Assembly: GCA_040007395.1 (NCBI GenBank)
Contig: JBDTVG010000251.1
Span: 1-14,070, forward strand
Direction of reading: 5' to 3'
From: DATGFK01 sp040007395
GTDB lineage: Bacteria > Chloroflexota > Anaerolineae > Aggregatilineales > UBA2796
DNA length: 14,070 bases
Position numbers and translations under genes: made by a program. This document shows positions 1 to 6,725 of the stretch, one piece after another; the first letter of the stretch is position 1; every line of letters starts with the position of its first letter. The notes below the pieces were generated by a model. That model saw only the letters and a list, made by a program, of their open reading frames with translations. It was not told the origin of the DNA and did not search any database.

Positions 1-3000
1 CAACAGTGGCAGGTGTGAACGCTTTAGTGATGCTGGGCGGCAAAATGGCTGTGACTGTTAGCGTTGCCGTACCCGTATTGCCTGTTCCTGCGTTGGTGGA
101 AGTGACATTGCCTGTCGTATTGTTCTTAACCCCTGCGGCTATCCCTGTTACATCTACCGAGATAGTGCAGGTGCCACTCGCAGGTAGATCGCCACCCGCA
201 AGGTCAATCGTATTGCCGCCAGCGACAGCGGTGACTGTACCACCATTGCAGTTACCTACGACATTGGGTGGCGTTGCCACCACGACCCCCGCAGGTAAGG
301 GATCTGTCACAGCAACCCCGGTAACAAATGTACCGAGATTCGAGTTTGAGATTATCAGGCTTAGGGTCGAGTTACCGCCAACCGCAACAGTGGCAGGTGC
401 AAACGCTTTTGTGATAGACGGCGGAGCCACTACGACGAGGGTAGCACTGCCCGTACCGCCTGTACCGCCATTGGTTGAAGTTGCCGATCCCGTTGTATTG
501 GCATACACGCCGCCAAGCCCCGAAGTCGAGTCCACTGAGAAGACGCAGTTGCCATTTGCGGGGATCGTCCCGCCTGTCAAACTGATGAGTGTGCCTCCGG
601 CGGCAGCCGTCACCACACCGCCGTTGCAGTTACCAACGATATTGGGCGGGGTTGCTACGATCAATCCGGCGGGTAAGTTGTCGGTGACGGATACACCCAC
701 CTCGGACACTGCGTTGGCGGGCGGGTTTACGATGGTGAAGGTAATGGTGCTTACTGTGTTCACCAGAATAGTCGCTGGCGTAAACGATTTGGAAATCGTC
801 GGCGGCACAATGGCTCCCGTAACAGTGAGCGTAGCGCTCGCTGTGAGACCAGTCCCGCCATTGGTCGAGCTAACGGCCCCTGTTGTGTTGTTATAGACTC
901 CGACAATAGGCCCGAACACATCAACGGTAATTGTGCAATTGCCTGCAACAGCAATTGCGCCACCTGTCAAGGTAATTGTCGTGCCACCGGCCACAGCAGT
1001 TACGATGCCACCGCCGCAGGTGCCTACCACATTCGGTGGTGTGTTGATCACTACATTAGCCGGTAAGGTGTCCGTGACAGCGACCCCTGCTGCTGCGACA
1101 GTATTCGCCGCTGGATTAGTAATTACAAAAGATAAGGTCGAAACGCCGCCCGCCTGAATCGTGGTTGGCGCAAACGCTTTCGTAATCGTGGGCGGTGCGA
1201 CTACGGTTAAAGTATCGGCGGCTTGATTGCCAGTACCCGCATTAGTCGAGCTTACGGGGCCAGACAAATTATTTTTGACACCCGCCGTCGTCCCTCTGAC
1301 GTTAACGGTGATGACACAATTGGCAGCCGCCGCTAGACTGCCGCCTGTGAGGGTAAAGGTACCCGCACCAGCCACAGCGGTGACAGTACCACCATTACAG
1401 TTGCCAACGACACTCGGTGGGGTGGCATTGACTATGCCTGGATAAGTGTCGACAACTCCAACACCTGTCATCGCGATGCCTGCATTAGGATTAGTGATGG
1501 TGAAGGTTAGGGTCGAGATACCACTGAGTGGAATCTGATTTGGCCCAAAAGCCTTTGTAATTGTAGGCGCAGTCACTGTGCCAGTGACGGTCAAGGTATC
1601 GATAGCCGTATTGCCTGTGCCACCATTAGTCGAAGTGACTGCTGCACTGGTGTTAATATGTGCCCCAGCAACCGCCGATGTAACATCAACCGAGAACACG
1701 CAATTACCGCTAATCGGGATGCTCCCACCGGTTAGCGTGAGCTTGTTGCCGCCCGTCAGGGTAACAACGCCGCCACAATTGCCTGCCTGATTCGGGGGTA
1801 CGGCAAGTACCACTCCGGCGGGTAATGTATCGACTACCCCTACCCCTGTTAGTGCGAGGGCAGCATTTGAATTGGTAATCGTAAAAGTCAGCGTCGAAGT
1901 CGCCCCTGCCGCGATAGTCGCTGGCAGGAAAGCTTTTGCAATACTCGGTGGATTTATCGTACCTGTGACGGTCAGGGTATCTGTACCTGTATTGCCCGTG
2001 CCGCCATTGATCGATGTGACGTTGCCTGTGGTATTCACATAGGTGTTACCCGTCGTGGAAGTCACATTGACTGTGATCGTGCAAGAAACCGTAACAGTGC
2101 CATTTGTCAGGGTAACACTGTTACTCCCGGCTACGGCGGTTGGCGTGCCACCACAGGTGTTGGTCAGGCCATTCGGAGAAGCGACTATCACTCCTGCTGG
2201 CAGAGTATCAGCGACTGCCACTCCAGTCAGTGCAAAGGCATTGCCCGCTGGGTTAGTGATCACGAAAGTCATCGATGAACTTCCCCCTGCCGGAATGCTG
2301 TTGGGGGTAAATGCTTTGACAATCGATGGGGGTTGGATAGTCCCTGTGATGGTTAGGGTATCGGTAGCGGTATTGCCTGTCCCGCCGTTGGTGGAAGTGA
2401 CGGTTTGAGTCACATTCATATAGGTGCCCGCGGTCGGGCTAGTCACATTGACCTTAACGGTGCAGGTGGCGTTCGCAGCCAGTGTAGATCCGCTCAGGCT
2501 AACGGACGCACTACCGACAGCCGCTGTCGCCGTTCCACCGCAGGTGCTGACCAAGCCATTCGGAGAAGCAATTTTTAATCCAAGTGGTAAATTGTCGGTG
2601 AGCGCCATGCCCGTTTCGGCGACTGTATTCCCGGCGGGATTCGTAAAGGTCAGGGTCAGTACAGATTTATCGCCTGCGGCCATTGTCGCAGGGGCAAAGG
2701 CTTTTGCTACGACGGGCGGTGCGACAACAGTCAGGGTAGCCGTTGCTGTATTGCCTGTGCCGCCGTTGGTCGAAGTCACCGCGCCAGTGGTATTCACGTA
2801 GGCACCTTGTGCCGCCGCTGTTACATTCACCGAGATGACACAGTTCGTATTGGCGACGAGGCTACCCCCGGTTAGACTAACAGTAGTGCCACCCGCAACC
2901 GCGGTGACGACACCGCCATTACAGTTGCCTACGACATTGGGGGGTGTGCCAATGACTACCCCGGCGGGCAAGTTATCTGTAATCCCAATACCGGTCAGGG

Positions 3001-3490
3001 TGGCGGTGTTTGCTGCTGGATTAGTAAGCGTAAACTTCATCACCGAAGTGCCGTTTAGCGGGATGCTAGCGGGCGTGAAAGATTTGGCAGCGGTAGGCGG
3101 TAACACAGGCGGCACAACAATTAGGGTGGCACTGGCAGTGTTACCAATCCCACCATTGGTGGAAGTGACATTACCACTTGTATTGTTGTAGGTTCCAACG
3201 GCGGCAGCGGTTACATCCATTGTAATCGTACAAGTGGCATTGAGTGGCAGGGTACCATTTGACAGACTGACAATGCCGCTGCCCGCTGTCGCGACCACCG
3301 TTCCGCCGTTGCAGTTGCCCACAACATTGGGTGGTGCAGCTACCACCACACCCGCTGGTAAGCCATCCGTAACGGCAACGCCAGTAAGTGCGACTGTACT
3401 ACCAGCGGGGTTCGTGATAGTGAAGGATAAGGTAGAGAGAGTCCCCGCCGGGATGGTAGATGGCGTAAAGGACTTGGTGATAGTTGGTGG
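1..3490 (-). repeat. Nine and a partial tandem protein repeats of 125-130 codons
   Basis: Unit boundaries, taken at the first Pro of PPxIxKxF, are 3490, 3100, 2719, 2332, 1951, 1570, 1195, 805, 424 and 40 (partial). Unit lengths in codons are 130, 127, 129, 127, 127, 125, 130, 127 and 128. Unit 6 opens with AP instead of PP. Every complete unit has exactly two cysteines, one in the G-[NT]-C-x-G-G segment (or its TCGG variant) and one about 25-30 residues later in the x-C-[TV]-[IVF] strand. Units differ clearly in sequence, so the array is diverged rather than freshly duplicated. Confidence 0.9.
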
Positions 3491-3649
3491 CAGTGCGGCG
3501 GCAGTAACTGTTAGGGTAGAGGAAACCACCGCCCACACTGCAAAGATCGCAGCAACAACACGTAGTATATGATTGCGTTGGCTCAATAGCTGCCAAATCT
3601 TATTTGTTCGCAAACGTTTAATTTCGCGAAAATTCCCAATGTGAGCCAT
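1..3649 (-). CDS. Giant secreted protein with tandem DUF11-like Ig-type repeats (3' end outside window)
   Basis: The minus frame stays open from 3649 to the window edge, 1,216 codons without a stop, and was checked by reading the repeats through. Residues 1-27 are basic and about 28-46 are hydrophobic, followed by TVTAAA, which looks like an export signal. From residue 54 the protein is a tandem array of nine complete units and one partial unit, each opening PP-x-I-x-K-[AS]-F-x-P and containing TNPA, LPAGV, GNCNGG, a second Cys, and TSTNGGTGNTA. These look like DUF11-type beta-sandwich repeats found in bacterial surface proteins; the role is probably structural or adhesive (inference). Two ATGs are adjacent, at 3652 and 3649. 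I chose 3649 because GGGAG (3656-3660) lies 6 nt before it and only 3 nt before the other. The C-terminus, which would show an anchor, is not visible. Ligand and function are unknown. Confidence 0.88.
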   Translation of the reverse strand, partial: MAHIGNFREIKRLRTNKIWQLLSQRNHILRVVAAIFAVWAVVSSTLTVTAAALPPTITKSFTPSTIPAGTLSTLSFTITNPAGSTVALTGVAVTDGLPAGVVVAAPPNVVGNCNGGTVVATAGSGIVSLSNGTLPLNATCTITMDVTAAAVGTYNNTSGNVTSTNGGIGNTASATLIVVPPVLPPTAAKSFTPASIPLNGTSVMKFTLTNPAANTATLTGIGITDNLPAGVVIGTPPNVVGNCNGGVVTAVAGGTTVSLTGGSLVANTNCVISVNVTAAAQGAYVNTTGAVTSTNGGTGNTATATLTVVAPPVVAKAFAPATMAAGDKSVLTLTFTNPAGNTVAETGMALTDNLPLGLKIASPNGLVSTCGGTATAAVGSASVSLSGSTLAANATCTVKVNVTSPTAGTYMNVTQTVTSTNGGTGNTATDTLTITGTIQPPSIVKAFTPNSIPAGGSSSMTFVITNPAGNAFALTGVAVADTLPAGVIVASPNGLTNTCGGTPTAVAGSNSVTLTNGTVTVSCTITVNVTSTTGNTYVNTTGNVTSINGGTGNTGTDTLTVTGTINPPSIAKAFLPATIAAGATSTLTFTITNSNAALALTGVGVVDTLPAGVVLAVPPNQAGNCGGVVTLTGGNKLTLTGGSIPISGNCVFSVDVTSAVAGAHINTSAAVTSTNGGTGNTAIDTLTVTGTVTAPTITKAFGPNQIPLSGISTLTFTITNPNAGIAMTGVGVVDTYPGIVNATPPSVVGNCNGGTVTAVAGAGTFTLTGGSLAAAANCVITVNVRGTTAGVKNNLSGPVSSTNAGTGNQAADTLTVVAPPTITKAFAPTTIQAGGVSTLSFVITNPAANTVAAAGVAVTDTLPANVVINTPPNVVGTCGGGIVTAVAGGTTITLTGGAIAVAGNCTITVDVFGPIVGVYNNTTGAVSSTNGGTGLTASATLTVTGAIVPPTISKSFTPATILVNTVSTITFTIVNPPANAVSEVGVSVTDNLPAGLIVATPPNIVGNCNGGVVTAAAGGTLISLTGGTIPANGNCVFSVDSTSGLGGVYANTTGSATSTNGGTGGTGSATLVVVAPPSITKAFAPATVAVGGNSTLSLIISNSNLGTFVTGVAVTDPLPAGVVVATPPNVVGNCNGGTVTAVAGGNTIDLAGGDLPASGTCTISVDVTGIAAGVKNNTTGNVTSTNAGTGNTGTATLTVTAILPPSITKAFTPATV

Positions 3650-3810
3650 CATTTTCTCCCGGCGAATTGAATAAAATCTACCTTAGTAGGGGGTTCTATA
3701 GAGAGCCGACGTGAGCAAACGAGCAATTAGCCACTCGCTATCACTGTGGCGTGAGGAGAATAACTGGAGTCTCGATATAACCTTACGGTGGAGTATACAC
3801 GTGGCTGATT

Positions 3811-3839
3811 ATTGTAATAGGCTTAAAATCAAACGATAA
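3811..3839 (-). promoter_or_regulatory. Weak candidate promoter for the repeat-protein gene
   Basis: On the minus strand a TACAAT -10 (3811-3816) is preceded, with a 17-nt spacer, by TTATCG (3834-3839), a poor -35. The AT-rich stretch beyond it, to about 3860, could act as an UP element. This would give a leader of about 155 nt. Other weak matches exist nearby, for example TATAGA around 3700, so this is only a candidate. Confidence 0.25.
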
Positions 3840-3949
3840 TATAACAAATTTAAAATTTTATGATAGGCTCGTACTTTTCAATGAGGTGGGCTGACCCCCT
3901 GTTAGATTTGAGATAAGAGAAGAAGCTCATCAAGGGAATTTGGAATAGT

Positions 3950-3972
3950 TTTGGTACCTGTAGGGTACCAAA
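3950..3972. repeat. Perfect 9-bp inverted repeat around a 5-nt loop
   Basis: Arms TTTGGTACC (3950-3958) and GGTACCAAA (3964-3972) flank TGTAG. No T-run follows on either strand, so this is more like an operator or recombination site than a terminator. The 9-mer GTACCTGTA recurs in the inverted repeat near 8690. Confidence 0.5.
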
Positions 3973-4088
3973 TGTATCTCGGCAAGGCCATAGGAACGGA
4001 TTCCCGATCCCATGGCTAGCCAAGCCCAATCTGCTAAAATGGACATCGTGGTCTTACGGCATACCTTTGAGCATATATGGTCTAGTTT

Positions 4089-4229
4089 GTGCTGGCTCAG
4101 GTTTTCACCGTGTCAAAGAAGCAGGACTTTGCGGCTGAGGAACTCGAAATCATTGTAGACAACGCGCACGACGCACTAGCCGATACCTTGACCACTTTGG
4201 CAGTTGTCAAACAAATGCGGTCACGCTGA
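4089..4229 (+). CDS. Doubtful small ORF, 46 residues
   Basis: A GTG-initiated frame just after an in-frame TAG (4083-4085) encodes a 46-residue peptide with an acidic helical stretch (AAEELEIIVDNAHDALADTL) and a basic end (KQMRSR). The peptide composition is protein-like, and a hairpin with T-runs (4264-4308) lies 35 nt downstream on the same strand. Against it, there is no clear Shine-Dalgarno sequence, the start is GTG, and I do not recognise a family. It could be the tail of a decayed gene whose upstream part is lost. Confidence 0.2.
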   Translation: MLAQVFTVSKKQDFAAEELEIIVDNAHDALADTLTTLAVVKQMRSR

Positions 4230-4263
4230 TCTCAATGAGTAGAATCTGATAGGGGACAAAACC

Positions 4264-4308
4264 AAAAAACACGCCCAAGCGATTTATCGTCTGGGCGTGC
4301 CGTTTTTT
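4264..4308. terminator. Bidirectional rho-independent terminator, mainly for rnpB
   Basis: Arms CACGCCCA (4270-4277) and TGGGCGTG (4292-4299) form an 8-bp stem. Inside it, CGAT/ATCG and a G-T pair extend the helix. On the minus strand the stem is followed at once by six T (complement of 4264-4269), a good terminator 12 nt past the mature 3' end of rnpB. On the plus strand CCG and six T follow (4303-4308), so it could also stop plus-strand transcription from the 4089-4229 region. Confidence 0.85.
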
Positions 4309-4310
4309 CT

Positions 4311-4669
4311 GTCTAGGTCGGTCTGTAAGCCGCGTTTTGTCCTCTGCAAGCAGAGTGACGGTCATCTCTCTAGGGCAACAGTTACCTGCTGTCTCGTGCA
4401 GCCTACCCGAAGCTCATAACGGGACGAGCCGTCCCTCGCTTCTGCTTGGCCTTGCTCCCGGTGGGGTTTGCCTAGCCGCGCCGTCGCCGGACACGCTGGT
4501 GGACCTTTTACGCCACCGTTTCACCCTCGCCCCTTGCAGGGCATTACGCTTCTCTGTGGCACTTTGCCGTCGTATTACCACGCCTGGCTGTTAGCCAGCA
4601 CCGTGCTCTATGGAGCGCGGACTTTCCTCGCTTCGACATGCGAAGCGCGACCGTCCGACCAACCTAGAC
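4311..4669 (-). ncRNA. rnpB: RNase P RNA (bacterial type A)
   Basis: The catalytic RNA of RNase P matures tRNA 5' ends. Read on the minus strand it shows the family landmarks in order: GAGGAAAGTCCGCGCTCC (P4/J3-4 region), GGGTGAAACGGTGGCG, the AGAGAGATGACCGTC block, and the 3' segment with ACGCGGCTTACAGACCGACC. The outermost ends pair: GTCTAGGTTGG at the 5' end with CCGACCTAGAC at the 3' end form the P1 helix, which fixes the limits at about 4669 and 4311. Length is about 359 nt, normal for type A. A candidate promoter lies just upstream and a strong terminator just downstream. Small ORFs predicted across this RNA are spurious. Confidence 0.96.
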
Positions 4670-4676
4670 AATGTTT

Positions 4677-4705
4677 ATTGTAGCAGATAGACAGTCTGGA
4701 CTAAA
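4677..4705 (-). promoter_or_regulatory. Candidate promoter of rnpB
   Basis: On the minus strand TACAAT (4677-4682) ends 7 nt before the inferred 5' end of the RNA at about 4670, the expected distance for a -10 box. With a 17-nt spacer the -35 would be TTTAGT (4700-4705), a weak match. The -10 call is supported by the fit to the RNA end; the -35 is uncertain. Confidence 0.55.
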
Positions 4706-4739
4706 GGGGTAATGTTCCCTTGCGATTTTCATTGAAAAC

Positions 4740-4768
4740 TTGACAAATTCTGGAACGATCAGTACAAT
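4740..4768 (+). promoter_or_regulatory. Strong sigma-70 promoter of the TetR gene
   Basis: TTGACA (4740-4745), a 17-nt spacer and TACAAT (4763-4768) give a perfect -35 and a near-perfect -10. Transcription should start near 4775, leaving a leader of about 24 nt that includes GAAAGG (4787-4792) before the ATC at 4799. Confidence 0.85.
4751..4766 (+). promoter_or_regulatory. Imperfect operator inside the tetR promoter
   Basis: TGGAACGATCAGTACA lies in the spacer and -10 of the promoter. It matches the core of the downstream perfect palindrome, TGGAATGATCATTCCA, at 13 of 16 positions. A bound repressor here would block RNA polymerase, so autorepression is the natural reading (inference). A further half-site, TGGAATGA, sits at 4781-4788 next to the Shine-Dalgarno sequence. 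Confidence 0.6.
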
Positions 4769-4798
4769 AAATATCTATATTGGAATGAAAGGTTCAAA

Positions 4799-5380
4799 AT
4801 CGCTAGGAATAAAGCGTTCGACCGTGAAAAGGCGCTAATGCAAGCTATGCTGGTATTCTGGCGCAAAGGCTATGCGGCAACTTCGGTTGAGGATCTGGTG
4901 GAAGCCTTGCACCTGAGCCGTAGCAGTCTTTACGCTACGTTTGGCGACAAACGGACTTTGTTCTTGCAAGCACTTAAACGCTACAGCACAGGTGTGATTA
5001 GCCGCATCGAACGGACGCTGAAGGAGTCGCCCTCGCCTAGAGTCGGTATTCAAATGATCTTTGATGAATTGACTGCCGGAGTCGGCAGCGAATCAGGGGC
5101 GATGGGCTGTTTCATGGTGAACTCCGTCGCGGAACTCGTCCCTTATGACCCGGACGTGGCAGAGATTGCGGCGCAGTATAGTAATACATTTCAGAGGCTG
5201 TTGACTGAGGCGTTGACAAAAGAAACACTACAAGGCACGGTAGCAAGCAGGCAAACGCCTGAACAACTTGCGGCCTATTTGTTCAACGCTATGCAAGGGA
5301 TACGTATCCTTATCAAATCGGGGGCAACCCGCGAACAGATTCAAGCAGTCTGTATTATCACGTTGGAAAGCTTGCCATAA
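4799..5380 (+). CDS. TetR/AcrR-family transcriptional repressor, probable ATC start
   Basis: Cytoplasmic DNA-binding regulator. An N-terminal helix (KAFDREKALMQAMLVFWRKG) leads into the helix-turn-helix TSVEDLVEALHLSRSSLYATFGDK, typical of TetR proteins. The C-terminal part (GAMGCFMVNSVAEL, later LAAYLFNAMQGIRI) resembles the TetR_C_16-type ligand domain. The first in-frame ATG (4838) would remove 13 residues of helix 1. Upstream the frame continues as I-A-R-N-K-A-F-D, where relatives usually begin M-A-R-x-x-x-F-D, so ATC at 4799 stands where ATG is expected. GAAAGG lies 6 nt before it. This gives 193 residues, normal for the family. The neighbours are its promoter with an operator-like site, and a tautomerase 88 nt downstream behind a perfect palindrome. 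The likely inducer is a small electrophile or aromatic compound, which is inference. The ATG at 4838 is the conservative alternative start. Confidence 0.85.
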   Translation: MARNKAFDREKALMQAMLVFWRKGYAATSVEDLVEALHLSRSSLYATFGDKRTLFLQALKRYSTGVISRIERTLKESPSPRVGIQMIFDELTAGVGSESGAMGCFMVNSVAELVPYDPDVAEIAAQYSNTFQRLLTEALTKETLQGTVASRQTPEQLAAYLFNAMQGIRILIKSGATREQIQAVCIITLESLP

Positions 5381-5400
5381 TGCGCTCTTTTTTTGTGTAA

Positions 5401-5424
5401 ATAATGGAATGATCATTCCATTAT
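5401..5424. promoter_or_regulatory. Perfect 24-bp palindrome, probable TetR operator
   Basis: Positions 5401-5424 read the same on both strands. The core is TGGAATGATCATTCCA, flanked by ATAA and TTAT. It lies between the tetR stop and the tautomerase start, 44 nt before the latter. A related site overlaps the tetR promoter. AT content and lack of a following T-run make a terminator unlikely. It is probably the operator by which the TetR protein controls the tautomerase separately from itself. Confidence 0.75.
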
Positions 5425-5468
5425 CAAATGTTCATTGAAACACTTGTTAAGCTAAAGGAGATACTCTC

Positions 5469-5912
5469 ATGCCCGTAATCGATGTCACTTACCCTGCTGG
5501 GACGCTGAGTCTTGAGGCTCAGGAAGCCGTTGCCGCCCAACTGACCAATATTCTCATGGAAATCGAAGGGACGAAAGGTATTGCGGCAATTGCTGCCGGA
5601 ACATGGTTGCTACTACACGAAGCCAATCCGAACACGATTGCAGTAGGTGGGAAGTTTAGCCCCGGACGTTACCGAGTCGAAATCGCCACGCCTGCCGACG
5701 TACTCAATATGTCGCAAAAGGCTGAGCTTATCCGCCGGGTCACAGACACTCTCTTGCAGATCGAAGGCACCGAACCGGACGTCGCACAGAGGGCACGAGT
5801 CTATTGCTTGATCAGCGAAATTCCCGATGGCGGTTGGGGATTTTTCGGGCAGGCGATTACGAGAGAATATGCAGCGGCACGCCGTAAGGAGCTAGAGCAA
5901 GGTAAGTCGTAA
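5469..5912 (+). CDS. Tautomerase-superfamily protein with Pro-2, two fused 4-OT-like domains
   Basis: A 147-residue member of the tautomerase superfamily. These enzymes use the N-terminal proline, exposed when Met is removed, as a base or acid in keto-enol tautomerisation or related reactions. Here Met is followed directly by Pro (MPVIDVTYPAG). The length is about twice that of a single 4-oxalocrotonate tautomerase. The second beta-alpha-beta unit begins near RYRVEIATPADVLNMSQKAELI (residues about 67-88), so this is a fused two-unit form, in length like the cis-CaaD and MSAD types. The C-terminal segment has EIPDGGWGFFGQAIT. The substrate cannot be read from the sequence. AAAGGAG (5454-5460) lies 8 nt before the ATG. 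The perfect palindrome upstream and the preceding TetR gene suggest control by that repressor. No terminator is evident downstream. Confidence 0.88.
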   Translation: MPVIDVTYPAGTLSLEAQEAVAAQLTNILMEIEGTKGIAAIAAGTWLLLHEANPNTIAVGGKFSPGRYRVEIATPADVLNMSQKAELIRRVTDTLLQIEGTEPDVAQRARVYCLISEIPDGGWGFFGQAITREYAAARRKELEQGKS

Positions 5913-6035
5913 AGCGTAGTAAGCTAACGAACATCCAGAACGTGATACTCTAGAGCGGCTAAACGCTTATCGTTCCATGAGCTATGGACGTTAACATTTG
6001 TAGGGTCATGGCTAGGCGTTTAGTAGCCCAGTACT

Positions 6036-6060
6036 CCTGTGTGGTTGAAAAACCCCATCC
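6036..6060 (+). repeat. Left terminal inverted repeat of the IS remnant
   Basis: Begins CCTGTGTGGTTGAAAAACC and continues CCATCC. It matches the reverse complement of 6682-6706 with two mismatches. Confidence 0.85.
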
Positions 6061-6183
6061 AGGTGTCAAGAATGGCATAGACATCGCTGAAACTGTAGTA
6101 TGCTCGGACAAATTATCGTCATCCTTCAGATAGCGAAAACATAACGCATGATCTACCAACTTTTGCTTTGTTTCGCATCCCTC

Positions 6184-6670
6184 GTTCTGTTTTTCATTGA
6201 GATCGGCTCACGGTGTGTCCATCTGGCAGGGTACACAGCCACGCCCGACAGTGCCTGGGATTACCCAACAGGCGCGTCAATTGGTGTGGCATCTTACCGA
6301 TGACCCGCATAACATGCGCTTCCTTATCCACGACGACGACACCAAGTTTTCGGCAACCTTTGATAACGTCTTTGTCTCCGAAGGTATTGAAATCGTGTTC
6401 ACGCCGTTCCGCGCCCCCAAAGCGAATGCGGTCACCGAGCGCTGGGTTGGTTCAGTACGTATCGAATGCTTGGACCAACTCCTCATTCTGAACCGGCGTC
6501 ATTTGTGGAATGTGCTCACGGAATACATCGGCTACTACAACACTGCTCGGCCCCATCAAGGGCTTGCGCAACAGTCGCCACTCCCATTTCAGGTCTCTCA
6601 GGAAGGGCGGATTCATTGTCGAGATGTTTGGGGTGGTGTCATTCATGACTCTTACCGTCAGGTAGCCTGA
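6184..6670 (+). pseudogene. Integrase-core (rve) transposase, C-terminal part, frameshifted
   Basis: DDE-type transposase remnant of the IS481/IS3-like integrase-core kind. From 6184 one frame reads VLFFIEIGSRCVHLAGYTATPDSAW. At about 6259-6262 one extra base moves the reading into the next frame, which continues TQQARQLVWHLTD, then RFLIHDDDTKF with the second catalytic Asp, then APKANAVTERWVGSVRIECLD with the catalytic Glu, and YYNTARPHQGL to a TGA at 6668. The first catalytic Asp, normally upstream of the FFIE strand, and the whole N-terminal HTH region are missing. An open frame upstream from ATG 6148 is not recognisable as transposase before VLFFIE, so a deletion junction lies near 6180. 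Non-functional. Confidence 0.88.
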
Positions 6671-6681
6671 TATGCCTTGTC

Positions 6682-6706
6682 GGATGTGGTTTTTCAACCG
6701 CACAGG
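6682..6706 (-). repeat. Right terminal inverted repeat of the IS remnant
   Basis: Read on the minus strand it begins CCTGTGCGGTTGAAAAACC and continues ACATCC, pairing with 6036-6060. The mismatches are T/C at the 7th and C/A at the 20th position. Confidence 0.85.
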
Positions 6707-6725
6707 GATTTAGCGTGAGGATAAT

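Larger units (their letters stand above)
3653..4263. other. Intergenic region upstream of the repeat-protein gene
   Basis: About 610 bases without a convincing gene. The part from 3790 to 3870 is strongly AT-rich. From about 3880 the composition changes abruptly, starting near a GGGCTGACCCCC stretch that resembles the ends of some insertion sequences. No partner end was found. An inverted repeat (3950-3972) and a doubtful small ORF (4089-4229) are listed separately. The 3880-4230 stretch may be the remains of a decayed mobile element, which is inference only. Confidence 0.5.
6036..6706 (+). mobile_element. Internally deleted insertion sequence with intact terminal inverted repeats
   Basis: The two 25-bp ends at 6036-6060 and 6682-6706 are inverted repeats of each other with 23 matches. 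Between them is only the C-terminal half of an integrase-core transposase, so the 671-bp element has lost the N-terminal region and cannot move by itself. It could in principle be mobilised by a full-length relative. No clean target-site duplication is visible at the flanks. The right end lies 19 bp from the stop codon of the convergent QueA-like gene. Confidence 0.8.

Noticed and set aside
1..3490. CRISPR array or tandem DNA satellite
   Set aside because: The periodicity is about 380 bp, diverged at the DNA level, and keeps one open frame. It is a protein repeat.
6..3572. A series of plus-strand ORFs of 70-296 codons
   Set aside because: They are antisense to the minus-strand repeat gene. 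Their repetitive V/P/T-rich products and interruptions reflect the codon pattern of the true frame, which is open throughout.
4337..4683. Plus-strand ORFs of 85 and 71 codons
   Set aside because: They lie inside the rnpB RNA gene, whose conserved sequence blocks and P1 pairing explain this stretch.
5401..5424. Terminator for tetR
   Set aside because: The perfect palindrome is AT-rich, has no loop and no following T-run. An operator explains it better.
5959..6159. A 66-codon minus-strand ORF
   Set aside because: It crosses the left IS end and has no recognisable motif or ribosome-binding site.
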